Source: Tolypocladium sp. Sup5 PDA-1 (taxonomy: Eukaryota > Ascomycota > Sordariomycetes > Hypocreales > Ophiocordycipitaceae). Taken from it: DNA of 64,000 bases. The stretch is taken from contig JPHH03000012.1 of assembly GCA_000750105.3 (NCBI GenBank), forward strand, positions 434,001-498,000. Reading direction: 5' to 3'. The position numbers were made by a program, and so were the translations under genes. Numbering within the stretch: the first letter of the stretch is position 1; every line of letters starts with the position of its first letter. Shown here piece after piece: positions 45,004 through 55,548 of this stretch. The notes beneath the pieces are model-generated. The model saw only the letters and a program-made list of their open reading frames with translations. It had not been told where the DNA came from and made no database searches.

Positions 45004-47417
45004 CTAGGCGTCGTCGGCAGAGTTTCTCCAACCGTTGTTTGATTTGGGATGTCGAGACCTAAGTTCAAAGGTCTTGGCTTTGTTCGTCCAGCTATGAGCC
45101 AAGTGGTTAGCATCGTTCCGCACAGAAATACAGCCGGAGCGTATGGCTTACATCTTGACACGACCATCATCTCCGCACGATGCCAGCATGCAAGGGTCTG
45201 CAGGGTTCCACGACACCGCGTTGCACCGTGGGACGTGTCCGGGTAACCTTTCGACGGCAGCGCCAATGTTCTTGTGCCAAATGAGGATGTTGCCGTCTTC
45301 ACTTCCACTGGTAACAAAGCTCTCGTTGGCGCCGCCGAATGAGCTCCTAATCAGATAGTCGCCACCCGTATGTCCCAGGAACTTCTGGACCGAATTTCTC
45401 GTCACCAGATCGATGAGCTGGGCCTCGCCGTCCTTCTTGTTCACGAGCAGGTGCCGGGAGTCCTGGCTGATGTTCACAGAGGTTGGCCGAGCGCCCAGGT
45501 CCAGGTTGTACTCTAGTTCCCGCGTCGTCGCATTGTACACGTGGATATTGTTGGTGTCGTCCACGGCGACAAGCCAGCGCCCGTCCTGGGAACCACAGAG
45601 GTCCTGCACCCGGTGTTTCTTGCCCCATTCCAGGATGTCGTCGTCACACACGTTGAAGCTGCAAAGGCTATGATTCTTGTCCAGGGTTCCCAGGACAAAC
45701 GAGCTGCTGTCACTTGCCCATACGCAGCCGCTGACGGGCTCGTCAAACCTTCTAATCTTCTTGAGCACTTCTCCGGTCTGCAAAAACGTCAGTCACTTGT
45801 TCTCTTGTCTCTTGCGTTATTGGAGGTGCAAGCACAAACATTGGCGTCCCAGAGCCGCGCGTACTTGTCTTGTGAGCAAGTGACAATGTAGGAGTCGTCT
45901 GGGCTCCATGCCAGGTTCCCTACCCCGAGATCGTGGTCCGTAAGAGCGCTAACAAGCGTGAATGTCTTTGTCTCCCAAATCATAACATTCTCCCGGCTTC
46001 CACAAGCGGCTAACTTGGACCCATCGTGTGAAAACTGTACCTGCCAGACTTCTCCAGCGAGGTCGGTCAACTCCAGGGCAACGTCGGTCGGGAAGTTCCG
46101 CCTGTCGCAGAAGTGGTCGGAGTAGAGAGATGGCGGTGAGGCGGCGGTGTGGTAGAGGCAGGTATCTATCTGTTTCTGCTTCACCTGCTCGAGGAGGACA
46201 GCAAGCCGATTCTCTGGTAACATGACCGAAGGAGATATGCACCCTGGATGCGGTTAGTGAATGGGGGGATGATGTTAGTCATGGAGGGAAGGTAACCCAC
46301 GAGATAACTCTGACAGCAATTGCTTGCGAGATTGCCCCCGCGCCCCGTCCCAGTTGGCCTTTGCCATGAGGTCCTCGGTGGAGCGGCACATGAGCAAGCT
46401 CGACAGGAAATGGAGCTTGCCCGTGTCTTGATACAAGGGCGTCAACTCTCCGCGTAAAACCATGAGAGCACGGCCCGTATCCCTCTGCTCCAGCAGTTCC
46501 AGGAACTTTTGTTGCCGTAGCCAGAACCTCATCACGTTGCGATCCGAGCCCGCCGCAAGGACGAGCCCGTTTCCTTGGCCTCCGCGCAAGTCCGACGTCG
46601 TCGCACCGGCCAACAACTTCTCCGCCTCAGACCAGGAGCCGCTGATGACGGCGGACCGAAACGCTGCCACGGTGGGGCTTTCTAGATCAAAGCCGCTGTC
46701 CCGACTGACGCTTTCGGCAGCGGCCTGATAACCCATGTCCGACAATGCCTGAATCAATATCCGTGTAACCTCCTCCCGGTTGTGGCCAAAGTACGTCGAC
46801 GGCCGCTGGGTAGCCGCCGGGTCCTTATCTCCGTTGGAAGAGCCATTCGTGGCCAGGGCGGCCTTGCGGGCGCCATTAGTCACGCCAGGCAAGGCCGAGC
46901 GCTGGCCTGCCGTTGCAGTCGACCCATTAGACCGAGCCGTCGCGTTGCCGTTTGACTGGCCGGGCGCGTCGCCGTCCGCCAGCATTGCTGTGCTGTCACG
47001 TCGCCTTCGCTTAGGAGGATGTTCGGCAGTGGCACCTGCGGCTGCAGAAGCAGCGGCAGGCTGAGCAAGCGGCACGGCTGGATCTCGCTGAGGCTGGTCG
47101 CCCGAGGACCGCCGTCGTCGGCCCAAGACTTGCGGCAGGGGGCTGGAGGCTGGGGGGGCTGTGGCTTCGGAAGATTCTATGTTCGCAAAGGCCGTCGCTC
47201 CGGACGAAGCTCCTCGATCGTGTTCAAGCGGCGTAGGGGGGGTTGGGGCTGAGATGACGGTGTTGGAAGATACTGGGGCGGGTTGCGGAGCGGATGGGTC
47301 GTCGGAGGCGTCAATGGGGGAACGAGAGTCGGGAGGGTGGTCCACGTCGACCTCTCCGCGGCCCGGAACCGCGGTGGGATCAGCGGGAGCCGGTATGGGG
47401 AGATGGCTACGAGCCAA
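45004..47417 (-). CDS. gid7: GID/CTLH E3 ligase subunit Gid7 (WDR26-type WD40 protein)
   Basis: Four exons are resolved: 5' exon to 46301, 46243-45840, 45777-45152 and 45091-45004. The order of domains is a disordered Pro/Ala/Ser-rich leader, a LisH motif (EEVTRILIQALSDMGYQAAAESV), a CTLH region with FRSAVISGSWSEAEKLL, a CRA-like helix block, then WD40 repeats from about VWQVQFSHDGSKLAACGSRENVMIWE to the last GRVKIWTNK. This matches Gid7/WDR26, a subunit of the GID ubiquitin ligase that in yeast removes gluconeogenic enzymes. The 5' end is unresolved. The frame is open up to a TGA near 47554 but has no ATG above 46985. A start at 46985 gives 600 residues. A spliced upstream exon would be needed to include the Pro-rich leader. 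The coordinate 47417 marks an in-frame TTG, not a proven start. Confidence 0.82.
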
Positions 47418-49909
47418 GGGATGACAGCATCCGACGACGACGGAAGGCTTGGCTGGATGCCAGAGACGAGGCAGATGCGACAGAGGAGGTCGTCTCGAGT
47501 TGTCGAGGGGGGCCGCGGGGCCTGCTCTGGAGGTTGTGCCTGTCCAGGAACGTCAGGCCGGTGACGCACATGTGAAGGTCCGTTTGCAAATGATCGTGAC
47601 GTCCGCTGGGTGGCGGTAGCGGTGACGGAGCCGTATCGCCTTCGGCCTCGTTCGCTGAGACGTGGTCGGGGGAGAAGCGCGTCTGCTGGGTAAGGTTATG
47701 AGGCGTAAGAGTTGAAGCTGGTAAGCTGGTTGTCGAGAGAGGTAGTTGGAAGAGGGTCGGTAAGGAGCACTTGGCTGGCAGCTGGCAGCTGGTCCAGGTG
47801 TGCACCTCAGACTCTCTGTCAGCGAGTCGAGGTTGGGGCAGGTACGTACCGGCAGGGATGGGATGGGCGTGCCAGGGTGGGGCCTGAAAGCGGTGCATGA
47901 CCAGCGCTGTGGCACCGTGAGTGGCGGGTTGTAGGCCTTGCCGGGTGCTCCAGCGCACCCTGTAGCGCCAAAGCTGGCCCACTGACGAGCCCCCCAAGCC
48001 CCCCGCCGACGACAGTCCCGCAGGCCCTCCGTGGATCAGACGTTCCTCAACTCCCACTCACGGCATCCTCGATTCTCTCCAGAATCGGCGGCATCTGCAT
48101 GCATGCCTCACGGCTCATAAAGTCGGGCTCCGGTTTGGGCTCCTTCTCCGACATGGCTGTCTGCCTACGATAGGTGTCCGGGCCACCACCGCCGATGTTG
48201 CCGCCCCCAGGATGCAACTAACGATGATGCTAGACCCCGGGGGCGAGTTCGATGACGTCTCACCTCGCTATTACAGGCGCGTCCAGCCCGCCTCGGCCTC
48301 GTCCAGCTCCCGTCCGCGGTGCGATTTGGCGACACGCGCTGCACGCCGCTGCTAGCAATTACCAGCCATGCATGCTCAGAGCCCGTCTTCGTTTCGTGGA
48401 ACCGACAGGCATCGACAGCTCGCAACAGTTTGCCATCGAGTTGCCGTTCCTGGAAGCCGGCGTTGGCCCCGCCGCTGGAAGCTGATAGTGATAGGGGCCA
48501 TTAAACTCCAGGCTCTCCCTTCCATGGTGTTAGCGCCATCAGCCCCCAAGATCTCGCGACTGTCAAGTGACCACTATCAAATGCAAGAGGAGGCGATTCC
48601 CAACCGTGCCCTGGGTCCTTTGGCCCCCTCGTGCAATGGGGTCCTCCAATTGCTGTTATCAGGGACAATGTGTGGTTTACCCGAGACTTTCGTAGACGTT
48701 CTAGTAATACACGCAGCGCAACACTTGTCAAACATGCTGGGTACGCACATTGGTTCTCAGCATGGTGCCCGGGCGAATCAATTATTCATAACCCTCTCTT
48801 GCCCTGGAGTTTGGACCAAATACTGTCCTGAGAGCTGCATATCTCTTGGGCGTTATATTGGAAAACTGCAACCGAAGACTAGGAAGTCAAGGTAGATACC
48901 CCCTATCGGCGCGAGCGCTGTCCAACAAGAAGATTGGATAGCTTGCCGCCAGAACTGACAAGGCACAGTAGGACGCTCCAGCATGTGGCAGCACTCATTC
49001 ATCACAGAGGCTACTTGACTATGACGAGGAACATTATTGACGGCTGAGGTGAAATGGGTTTCGGGTTGGCCCTTTTGCTTCAGAATGCATTCCCATGTCC
49101 TCGTCGACCGCGCACCCCTTGCGGGCAAGCCACAGCTCTTTCGCCGCTGGAGATTCCGTGTGATTGCAGTGGAGGCTTCACTCATACACGTCATCTCCTA
49201 TCCGCACCAGCCTCAGGAAACCCGTGCGGCGCGTTCCAGAGACATGACCCTCACCTTTGAGGGTCTCCAAAGGCAGCAGCATTAAGCAAACATGTCAGCA
49301 TCAGTACTCACTTGCGGCAGCAGCAGAGAAATGCAGGCCGCGAATCCGCTGTCCACATCATCGGGTGACGTCTGCCCTTGCCAGGCTCCCGAATTAATTC
49401 GAAGCCCAGCGGTCAGCGAGACTGCCAGGGGAACACGATCACGTGGCGCCGCCTTGTTGGGGCAAGCGTTGCTCCGCCACATGTGGCTTGCTGGCAAATG
49501 CCAGCTCCAGCGGCCCCCCACTGCCAGGGCAGCGACGCAACTTTTAGTGCCCTGTTAGGCTCATGAACCACATGTCGTCTTGCGAGTCCTCCTGATCCTG
49601 GCAACCCGTCAACATCACCACCATCTCTCTCCTCCCCCAACGCCTCGCCTGCGCTGCGCTGCCGTTGCTCTACTCAGATACGATACCCGCCGACGCGCTG
49701 AATCGGAGACCATCGCCGATACTCTCTTCCTCGGAGCCCGTTTGCGCGAACCGTTTCAGGAGACTCGTGCCCCCTCGAAACGTCCCAACGTCTGCGGCCG
49801 AGGACCCGTCCAGCATCCAGCCCTGCGCCGTCACGCCGGCTACACCGGACCGTGCAAGTCGAAGGCCGTTGCATACGAGCCAGAGCGAAGCCATAACATC
49901 AACGCGACC
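47418..49909. other. 2.5 kb divergent spacer, Gid7 / Vps1
   Basis: The part from about 47560 to 47800 reads as the 5' leader of Gid7 on the minus strand. A small candidate exon is listed at 48047-48154. The segment 48640-49050 is somewhat AT-richer and could be degenerate repeat sequence, but I find no terminal repeats. No other gene is supported. Confidence 0.55.
48047..48154 (-). CDS. candidate small open frame or first exon, unknown
   Basis: An ATG at 48154 opens a 35-codon frame with protein-like composition: acidic and lysine-rich at first, then SREACMQMPPILERIEDA. The frame meets a perfect splice donor (GCC-GTGAGT) at 48061, in phase 0, and a TGA 15 bases later. It may be a coding first exon whose second exon I could not place, possibly a remote 5' exon of Gid7, or a short peptide. 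I do not recognise the sequence. Confidence 0.3.
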   Translation of the reverse strand: MSEKEPKPEPDFMSREACMQMPPILERIEDAVSGS

Positions 49910-52318
49910 ATGAGTGGCAACCTCTCCACGCCGGGTGGCATCTCGGATCCCGCCCTCATCCAGTGAGCCTCGCCTGCGTGACAATGTGCAACGTGACAAC
50001 GTGCAACGCCGCGGACGCTAACCTCGCATGCACAGGCTTGTCAACAAGCTTCAGGACGTATTTGCGACCGTCGGCGTCAACAACCCCATCGATCTCCCTC
50101 AAATCGCCGTCGTCGGCAGTCAGTCCAGCGGAAAGAGCTCCGTGCTGGAGAACATCGTGGGCCGTGACTTGTAAGTCTCAACTGCGGTGCATTACATACA
50201 ATGGCGAGGCGACAGGATCTGACCTTTGCTCTTGTTTAGCCTGCCTCGAGGTTCCGGTATCTGCACGCGACGTCCCCTCGTGCTGCAACTCATCAACCGC
50301 CCCGCGCAGACCAACGGCGTTTCGCCGGATGAGGTCTCAACCGCCAACGACAAGGCCGCGAACGCAGACGAGTGGGGAGAATTCCTTCACATTCCCGGCC
50401 AGAAATACTACGACTTTTCAAAGATCCGAGAAGAGATTGCCCGTGAAACCGAGGCCAAGGTCGGCAAGAATGCCGGCATCTCCCCTGCCCCGATCAACCT
50501 GCGAATCTACTCTCCAAATGTCCTCACCCTGACGCTGGTCGACTTGCCTGGTCTGACCAAGGTGCCCGTAGGCGACCAGCCGCGGGATATTGAGCGTCAG
50601 ATCCGAGAGATGGTGCTCAAGTATATTGGGAAATCAAACGCCATCATTCTGGCGGTGACGGCTGCCAACATCGACTTGGCCAACTCGGACGGCTTGAAGC
50701 TGGCGCGAGAGGTCGATCCGGAGGGCCAGCGGACCATTGGTGTCCTGACCAAGGTAGACCTGATGGACGATGGCACGGATGTCATCGACATCTTGTCCAA
50801 CCGCGTCATTCCCCTGCGACTGGGATACGTCCCTGTTGTCAACCGAGGCCAGCGCGACATTGACAACAAAAAGGCTATCAATGTGGCGTTGGAGGCCGAG
50901 AAGAACTTTTTCGAAAACCACAAGGCCTACCGCAACAAGAGCTCCTACTGCGGCACGCCGTATCTCGCTCGCAAGCTCAACCTTATCTTGATGATGCACA
51001 TCAAGCAGACGCTCCCCGACATCAAGGCCCGAATCTCCAGCTCCCTGCAAAAATACACCAGCGAGCTCGAGAGCCTTGGCCCGTCGATGCTGGGGAACAG
51101 TGCGAATATTGTCCTCAACATCATCACCGAGTTTACCAACGAGTGGCGCACGGTACTGGACGGCAACAACACAGAACTTTCCAGCACTGAGCTGTCTGGT
51201 GGTGCCCGAATCAGCTTCGTGTTCCACGAGCTCTATTCGAACGGTGTCAAGGCTCTGGATCCCTTTGATGTCGTCAAGGACGTCGACATCCGCACGATTC
51301 TTTACAACTCGTCTGGTTCTTCGCCGGCGCTGTTTGTCGGCACTACGGCCTTTGAGCTCATCGTGAAGCAGCAGATCAAGCGCATGGAGGACCCCAGCTT
51401 GAAGTGCGTGTCGCTGGTGTACGACGAGCTGGTGCGGATCCTGTCGCAGCTGCTCGGCAAGACGCTGTACCGGCGATACCCTTCGCTAAAGGAGAAGATG
51501 CACGGCGTCGTGATTGCTTTCTTCAAGAAGGTCATGGAGCCCACGAACAAGCTTGTCCGGGATCTAGTTAACATGGAGGCTTGCTACATCAACACTGGCC
51601 ACCCCGACTTTTTGAATGGTCACAGGGTAAGTGTCGCGCTTGCGTTTGCGGAACAACAGGCATATACTGACTAACTGATGCAGGCCATGGCGATTGTGAA
51701 CGAGCGCCACAACCCGGCGAAGCCCGTCCAGGTTGACCCTAAGACTGGCAAGCCGCTGCCGCAGTCTTCCACCCCTGCCCGCGCCGCGAGCCCGACAGTC
51801 CCCGACACGGGGGATGGCTCCGGAAACTCGGGCTTCTTTGGCAGCTTCTTTGCAGCCAAGAATAAGAAGAAGGCTGCTGCGATGGAGGCGCCGCCGCCGA
51901 CTCTCAAGGCCTCTGGCACGCTGTCGGAGCGTGAGAACATTGAGGTGGAGGTCATCAGTAAGTAGCCCAGTCATTTGCATCCTTGAGTCAGGGCTAACTG
52001 TTGTGTCCAGAGCTGCTCATTTCGTCCTACTACAACATTGTCAAGCGCACCATGGTCGACATGGTCCCCAAGGCCATCATGCTCAACCTTGTGCAGTACG
52101 TTTCAGGCCCCTATCATGACATTGCGAGTTTTGCTCACCAGACCCGTAGATTTACCAAGGACGAGATGCAACGCGAGCTGCTGGAGAACATGTACAGAAC
52201 CGACACGCTGGACGACTTGCTCAAGGAGAGCGACTTCACGATCCGTCGGCGGAAGGAGTGCCAGCAGATGGTCGAGTCTCTGTCCAAGGCGAACGAGATT
52301 GTCAGCCAAGTCCAGTAG
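49910..52318 (+). CDS. vps1: dynamin-related GTPase Vps1
   Basis: Six exons (49910-49962, 50036-50170, 50240-51626, 51684-51957, 52011-52095 and 52150-52318) encode 700 residues. Vps1 acts in vacuolar protein sorting, endosome and Golgi traffic, and peroxisome fission. The GTPase domain has G1 GSQSSGKS at residues 45-52, the switch threonine region ICTRRPLVLQLI, G3 DLPG and G4 TKVD. The stalk contains the hallmark LNLILMMHIKQTLPDIK and ARISFVFHELY. A variable Pro/Ser-rich insert with a lysine cluster replaces a PH domain. The GTPase effector domain follows (LLISSYYNIVKRTMVDMVPKAIMLNLVQ and DDLLKES...RRRKECQQMVESLSKANEIVSQVQ). Exon junctions all keep the frame. The 54-nt intron at 52096-52149 is open in frame. 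The length and insert distinguish it from Dnm1. Confidence 0.94.
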
Positions 52319-52822
52319 TAGACATTCAAAAACTGGGCTGGGCTGGGCTGGGCACATCTCCTGCTCGGCTCGAAGCTGCCGCTCATCCATGGCGTCTGGA
52401 GGCGGCGCATGACGCAGTCTTTGTCGATGACGAGGACGAGAAACGCCGAGGCTCTCCCCATTTCTTTTTCGATACCATGGGTGGTTTCACAGGGCTTAGA
52501 GTAGACGAACAAGTAATGAGTTTGACGGGGAGAGCTGGATGTTCTCCAAGCGGGGCGTGGTGTTGGAGTGCTCGTCGGACGGGCGCAATACAGGAGGCAG
52601 ATTGTGGGCTGTGTCTTGCGTGTTGCGCGTTGCAGACTAGAAGAAGCTTTTACTTTTGTCTTCACCCCCGTCCAGGAGCGAGAGTGTGCAAATGGTGCGG
52701 GTGTTTGCAGTATACTTCCAAGATAATGTATGTCCAAGATGTAATTCCGAGATGATGTATCTCCAAGATGATATCGTATAATCATACAACCGCTCATAAC
52801 CATGGACACTGGCATCCTCCCA
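52319..52822. other. convergent intergenic region, Vps1 / racemase
   Basis: These 504 bases hold two converging 3' ends, with four CTGGG units at about 52333-52352. No gene is visible. Confidence 0.65.
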
Positions 52823-54096
52823 TCATAACTTGGACTCTGCCTTGGTCAGCACGAACCCGCCGTCGGATACATCATACTCTGTCCCCCTTGTCCAGCCCAG
52901 CCACTGGCCCAGCGCCTCCTCGCCGCCTTGCCCCGGTGTCAACGCCGCGCCCTCGTAGCCATCGCCCGGCACGCCGCGCCCCTGGCCGTAGGTGGCCGCA
53001 TCGCCGGGCGCGTCGCCCTGCTGCTTGACGGCGAGGCACGGGGTCTGGCGCAGCGTCACGGCGGGTCGCTGGTCACCCTCGCGCGCCGGATCATTCTCCA
53101 GCTCCGCGTAGTCGAGCACCGGCGCGCAGCACGCGTCCGTGCCGTCGAACACGGCCTCCCACTCGCTGCGTGTCCGGCCCCTGAAGATGTCCTCGAAGAC
53201 GCGCCGCAGCGCGGGCCACTCGTCCGGGTCGTAGCGGCGCTCCTCCCAGCCCTGGCCAACGAGGCCCAGGCCGGTCATCAGCGCGGCGAAGAACTGCGGC
53301 TCCAGCGCGCCGACGGACATGTAGCGCCCGTCCTTGGTCGTGTAGGTGTCGTAGTAGGGGCACCCGCCGTCGAGCAGGTTGCGGCCGCGGCCGCGCGCGC
53401 CGAGACCCGTCTTGAGCATCAGGCGCGGGAAGGTGGCGAGGTAGCTCGCGCCGTCGACCATGTTGGCCTCGACGACCTGGCCCTTACCGCTGGTCTGGCG
53501 CGCGAGCAGCGCGAGGAGGATGCCCTGGAAGAGCGTCGCGCCGCCGCCCGCAAAGTCGGCGAGCAGGTTCGTCGGCGGGTGCGGCGTGTCCGTCTCCCGG
53601 CCGAGCAGGCTCAGCGCGCCGGAGACGGCGAGGTAGTTGATGTCGTGGCCGGCCATGTCCTTGTACTTGCCGTCGCGGCGGAATCCCGTGAGGCGCGCGT
53701 AGACGAGGCGCGGGTTCAGCGCGAGGAGCTCGCGCGGGCCGAGGCCGAGCTTCTCGAGGACGCCCGGGCGGAAGGGGTCGACGAGGACGTCGGCGCCGGC
53801 GGAGACGAGGGCGCGCACGAGGGCGACGCCACGCGAGGACTTGAGGTCCACGGCGAGGGAGGCCTTGTGCCGCGTCAGCATGTCCTGCGTGGGCGACGGG
53901 GCGCTGCCGTGCGTGGCGCGGTCGATGCGCAGGACGGAGGCGCCCGCGTCGGCGAGGAGCATGCCGGCAAAGGGGCCTGGCATCATGGTGTCAGTATACC
54001 TGGACAGCTTGCGCGGCCAAGGTAGAGGGTACCTGGGGCGAGCCCGGCAAACTCCAGGACTTTGATGCCCGTGAGGGGAGGCGGGCCGGTGGCCAT
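52823..54096 (-). CDS. peroxisomal alpha-methylacyl-CoA racemase (CoA-transferase family III)
   Basis: Two exons (54096-54033 and 53976-52823) encode 405 residues. The enzyme interconverts (2R)- and (2S)-2-methylacyl-CoA so that branched-chain fatty acids can enter beta-oxidation. The CaiB/BaiF fold is evident from GIKVLEFAGLAPGPFAGMLLADAGASVLRID and the ARLTGF block. Both catalytic residues of characterised racemases are present: His132 in GHDINY and Asp162 in LLADFAGGG, with the family spacing of 30. This supports a racemase rather than a CoA-transferase. The protein ends in Ser-Lys-Leu, a canonical type 1 peroxisomal targeting signal, so import into the peroxisome matrix is expected. Vps1, a peroxisome-fission GTPase in yeast, is the convergent neighbour, probably by chance. 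Confidence 0.9.
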
Positions 54097-54458
54097 GATG
54101 GTGGTTTGAGGCTCGCTGGTTATGGTTACGACTTGGACAGCATGTAAGCTTCAATGGCTGTGAGATGCCCGGGTGTTACAACGTCGTGACTAGATCAATA
54201 CAGTTAAAACAGTTATTAGAGTGTCTTGGCTTTGCTGATGGGATGTTTTCATGATTCATGAGTGAGTGGTGAGTGAGAAAGTGACAGAGGTCGAAGTTGT
54301 TGGTCGGCAGTTGACGAGCCTCGGCCCGGGGACGTTGGCAGCCGGGGCCGGTGTGGGGAAATCGCGGGGTGCGGAGGAAAGGCGTGCTCCGTCCCTGCAC
54401 CAACATTGGAACTATACAATAAGCGGTGTCCACTAAGTTATATTCTGTCTATGTAGAG

Positions 54459-54647
54459 CGTGTCGCGGTATCAATAGCGGCCAGCCTAGCTTCTCTGCTG
54501 GCTTGGTTTGGCATTCTCTTCGGATGCGTCTCCTTGGTCGTGCCTACAGTACTGTTCATGTGGCTACCTCAAACGCAGCACAAGGTCAACGATACGGCGA
54601 CCAGACAGAACGACGCTGAGCTCTACGAAAATCGACGGAAAGAATGA
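54459..54647 (+). pseudogene. orphan membrane-segment fragment
   Basis: An open frame without an in-frame ATG upstream encodes two adjacent hydrophobic stretches (VAVSIAASLASLLAWF and LVVPTVLFMWLP). A hydrophilic, charged end follows and stops at a TGA at 54645. It looks like the last exon of a membrane protein, possibly starting after the acceptor-like CTATGTAG ending at 54458. I could not find earlier exons, so a remnant is the simplest reading. The family is not recognised. Confidence 0.25.
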
Positions 54648-54784
54648 AAGCAAATGAGTGCCGGGATAGTCAATCAGCAACTTGTGGGCCCATGTCCTCT
54701 CTTGGCCTACAGGCAGAGCAGTCTTGAGACAGGGGCTGGAAAAGCAACCTACAGCTGCCCGTGTGATACAGAACGAACATGCAT

Positions 54785-55168
54785 TCATGTATGGAGTTTT
54801 GTAAACAGATGTGACGCGGCACGATGTGTGCTTCGGTACCTGTAGCAAACATTGATACATCTCCCGTCCTCCCAACAGCGGGGGTGGATGATGGATCCCA
54901 ATCCAGCCATCTGGCAGTTACCAGTCTGGCAAACATACTTGTTGTTGATCCGGCCGCAGCAGCAGTAGCCCTTGCAGCACTGGACCTTGCCAGGCGTGCA
55001 GTGGTGCAGGTTGTCGACACATCGCTTTTCGAGCTTTGGAGGCAGTCAGCGACATGGACAACTTCACCCTGGACGAGCCGACTTGCCTCGGGGTGGCCGG
55101 CCGTGGCACAGGCCGCAAAAAGTCAGTGCGATGAGGGAAACGAGGTGCTTGATGATGGTTCTGTTCGT
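54785..55168 (-). pseudogene. broken small secreted cysteine-rich protein gene
   Basis: One minus-strand frame contains a strong signal-peptide-like stretch (IIKHLVSLIALTFCGL) at about 55155-55105, two TGA codons (55064-55066 and 55046-55048), then a cysteine-rich segment to a TGA at 54785. After a KR dipeptide the spacing is C-x6-C-x6-CC-x3-CCC-x8-C-x4-C, with further cysteines downstream. A TATA box lies at 55219-55225. Where the start codon is expected (55166-55168) the sequence is ACG. No GT-AG intron can remove both stops and keep the frame, because both usable acceptors resume in phase 0 and no suitable phase-0 donor exists. Between the stops another frame looks coding, so two compensating single-base shifts are possible. 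Small cysteine-rich secreted proteins include effectors and knottins; no specific activity can be assigned. Confidence 0.4.
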
Positions 55169-55218
55169 GAAAATGAGACCATATTCGCTGTTGACGAAAG
55201 GTCATGCGCAATTGACCC

Positions 55219-55225
55219 TTATATA
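55219..55225 (-). promoter_or_regulatory. TATA box of the cysteine-rich locus
   Basis: TATATAA on the minus strand, preceded by a TACTCCGTA-type palindrome on the other strand, lies about 50 bases upstream of the ACG that stands at the expected start codon. Confidence 0.4.
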
Positions 55226-55548
55226 CTCCGTAATGGCTGCCAACCCATCATGACACCAACACCTCTCCTAGGGGGAGGAGGCCCCTTCCACAGAGTCTCA
55301 TTCACAGCAGCGAGGAGCTCACGGTTCATCAAGTATCTCAATTCATAATCCTAAAGCAGCAGAGACCAGTCTATGATCCCAGCTCAAAGCGCAACCGGTC
55401 CAACAGACTGTGGGAATCATCCTCATGACATGGCCTGCCACAACGCCTCTATATCTCATCGCATGTCATGCCGCCAGATAAACTCCAGACTCCCTGATAT
55501 ATCCCAAAACACCGTGCTCTCACACTCGTGACGCCCCGTGTCAGCCGC

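Larger units (their letters stand above)
54097..55548. other. 1.45 kb spacer with two degraded-looking fragments
   Basis: This spacer runs between the racemase start and the glutamate dehydrogenase stop. It holds a hydrophobic fragment at 54459-54647 (+) and the broken cysteine-rich locus at 54785-55168 (-), both listed separately. The rest, including 55230-55548, shows no coding signal. Confidence 0.55.

Noticed and set aside
52928..54025. 365-codon plus-strand frame
   Set aside because: Antisense shadow of the racemase gene, dominated by Arg, Ala, Glu and Val.
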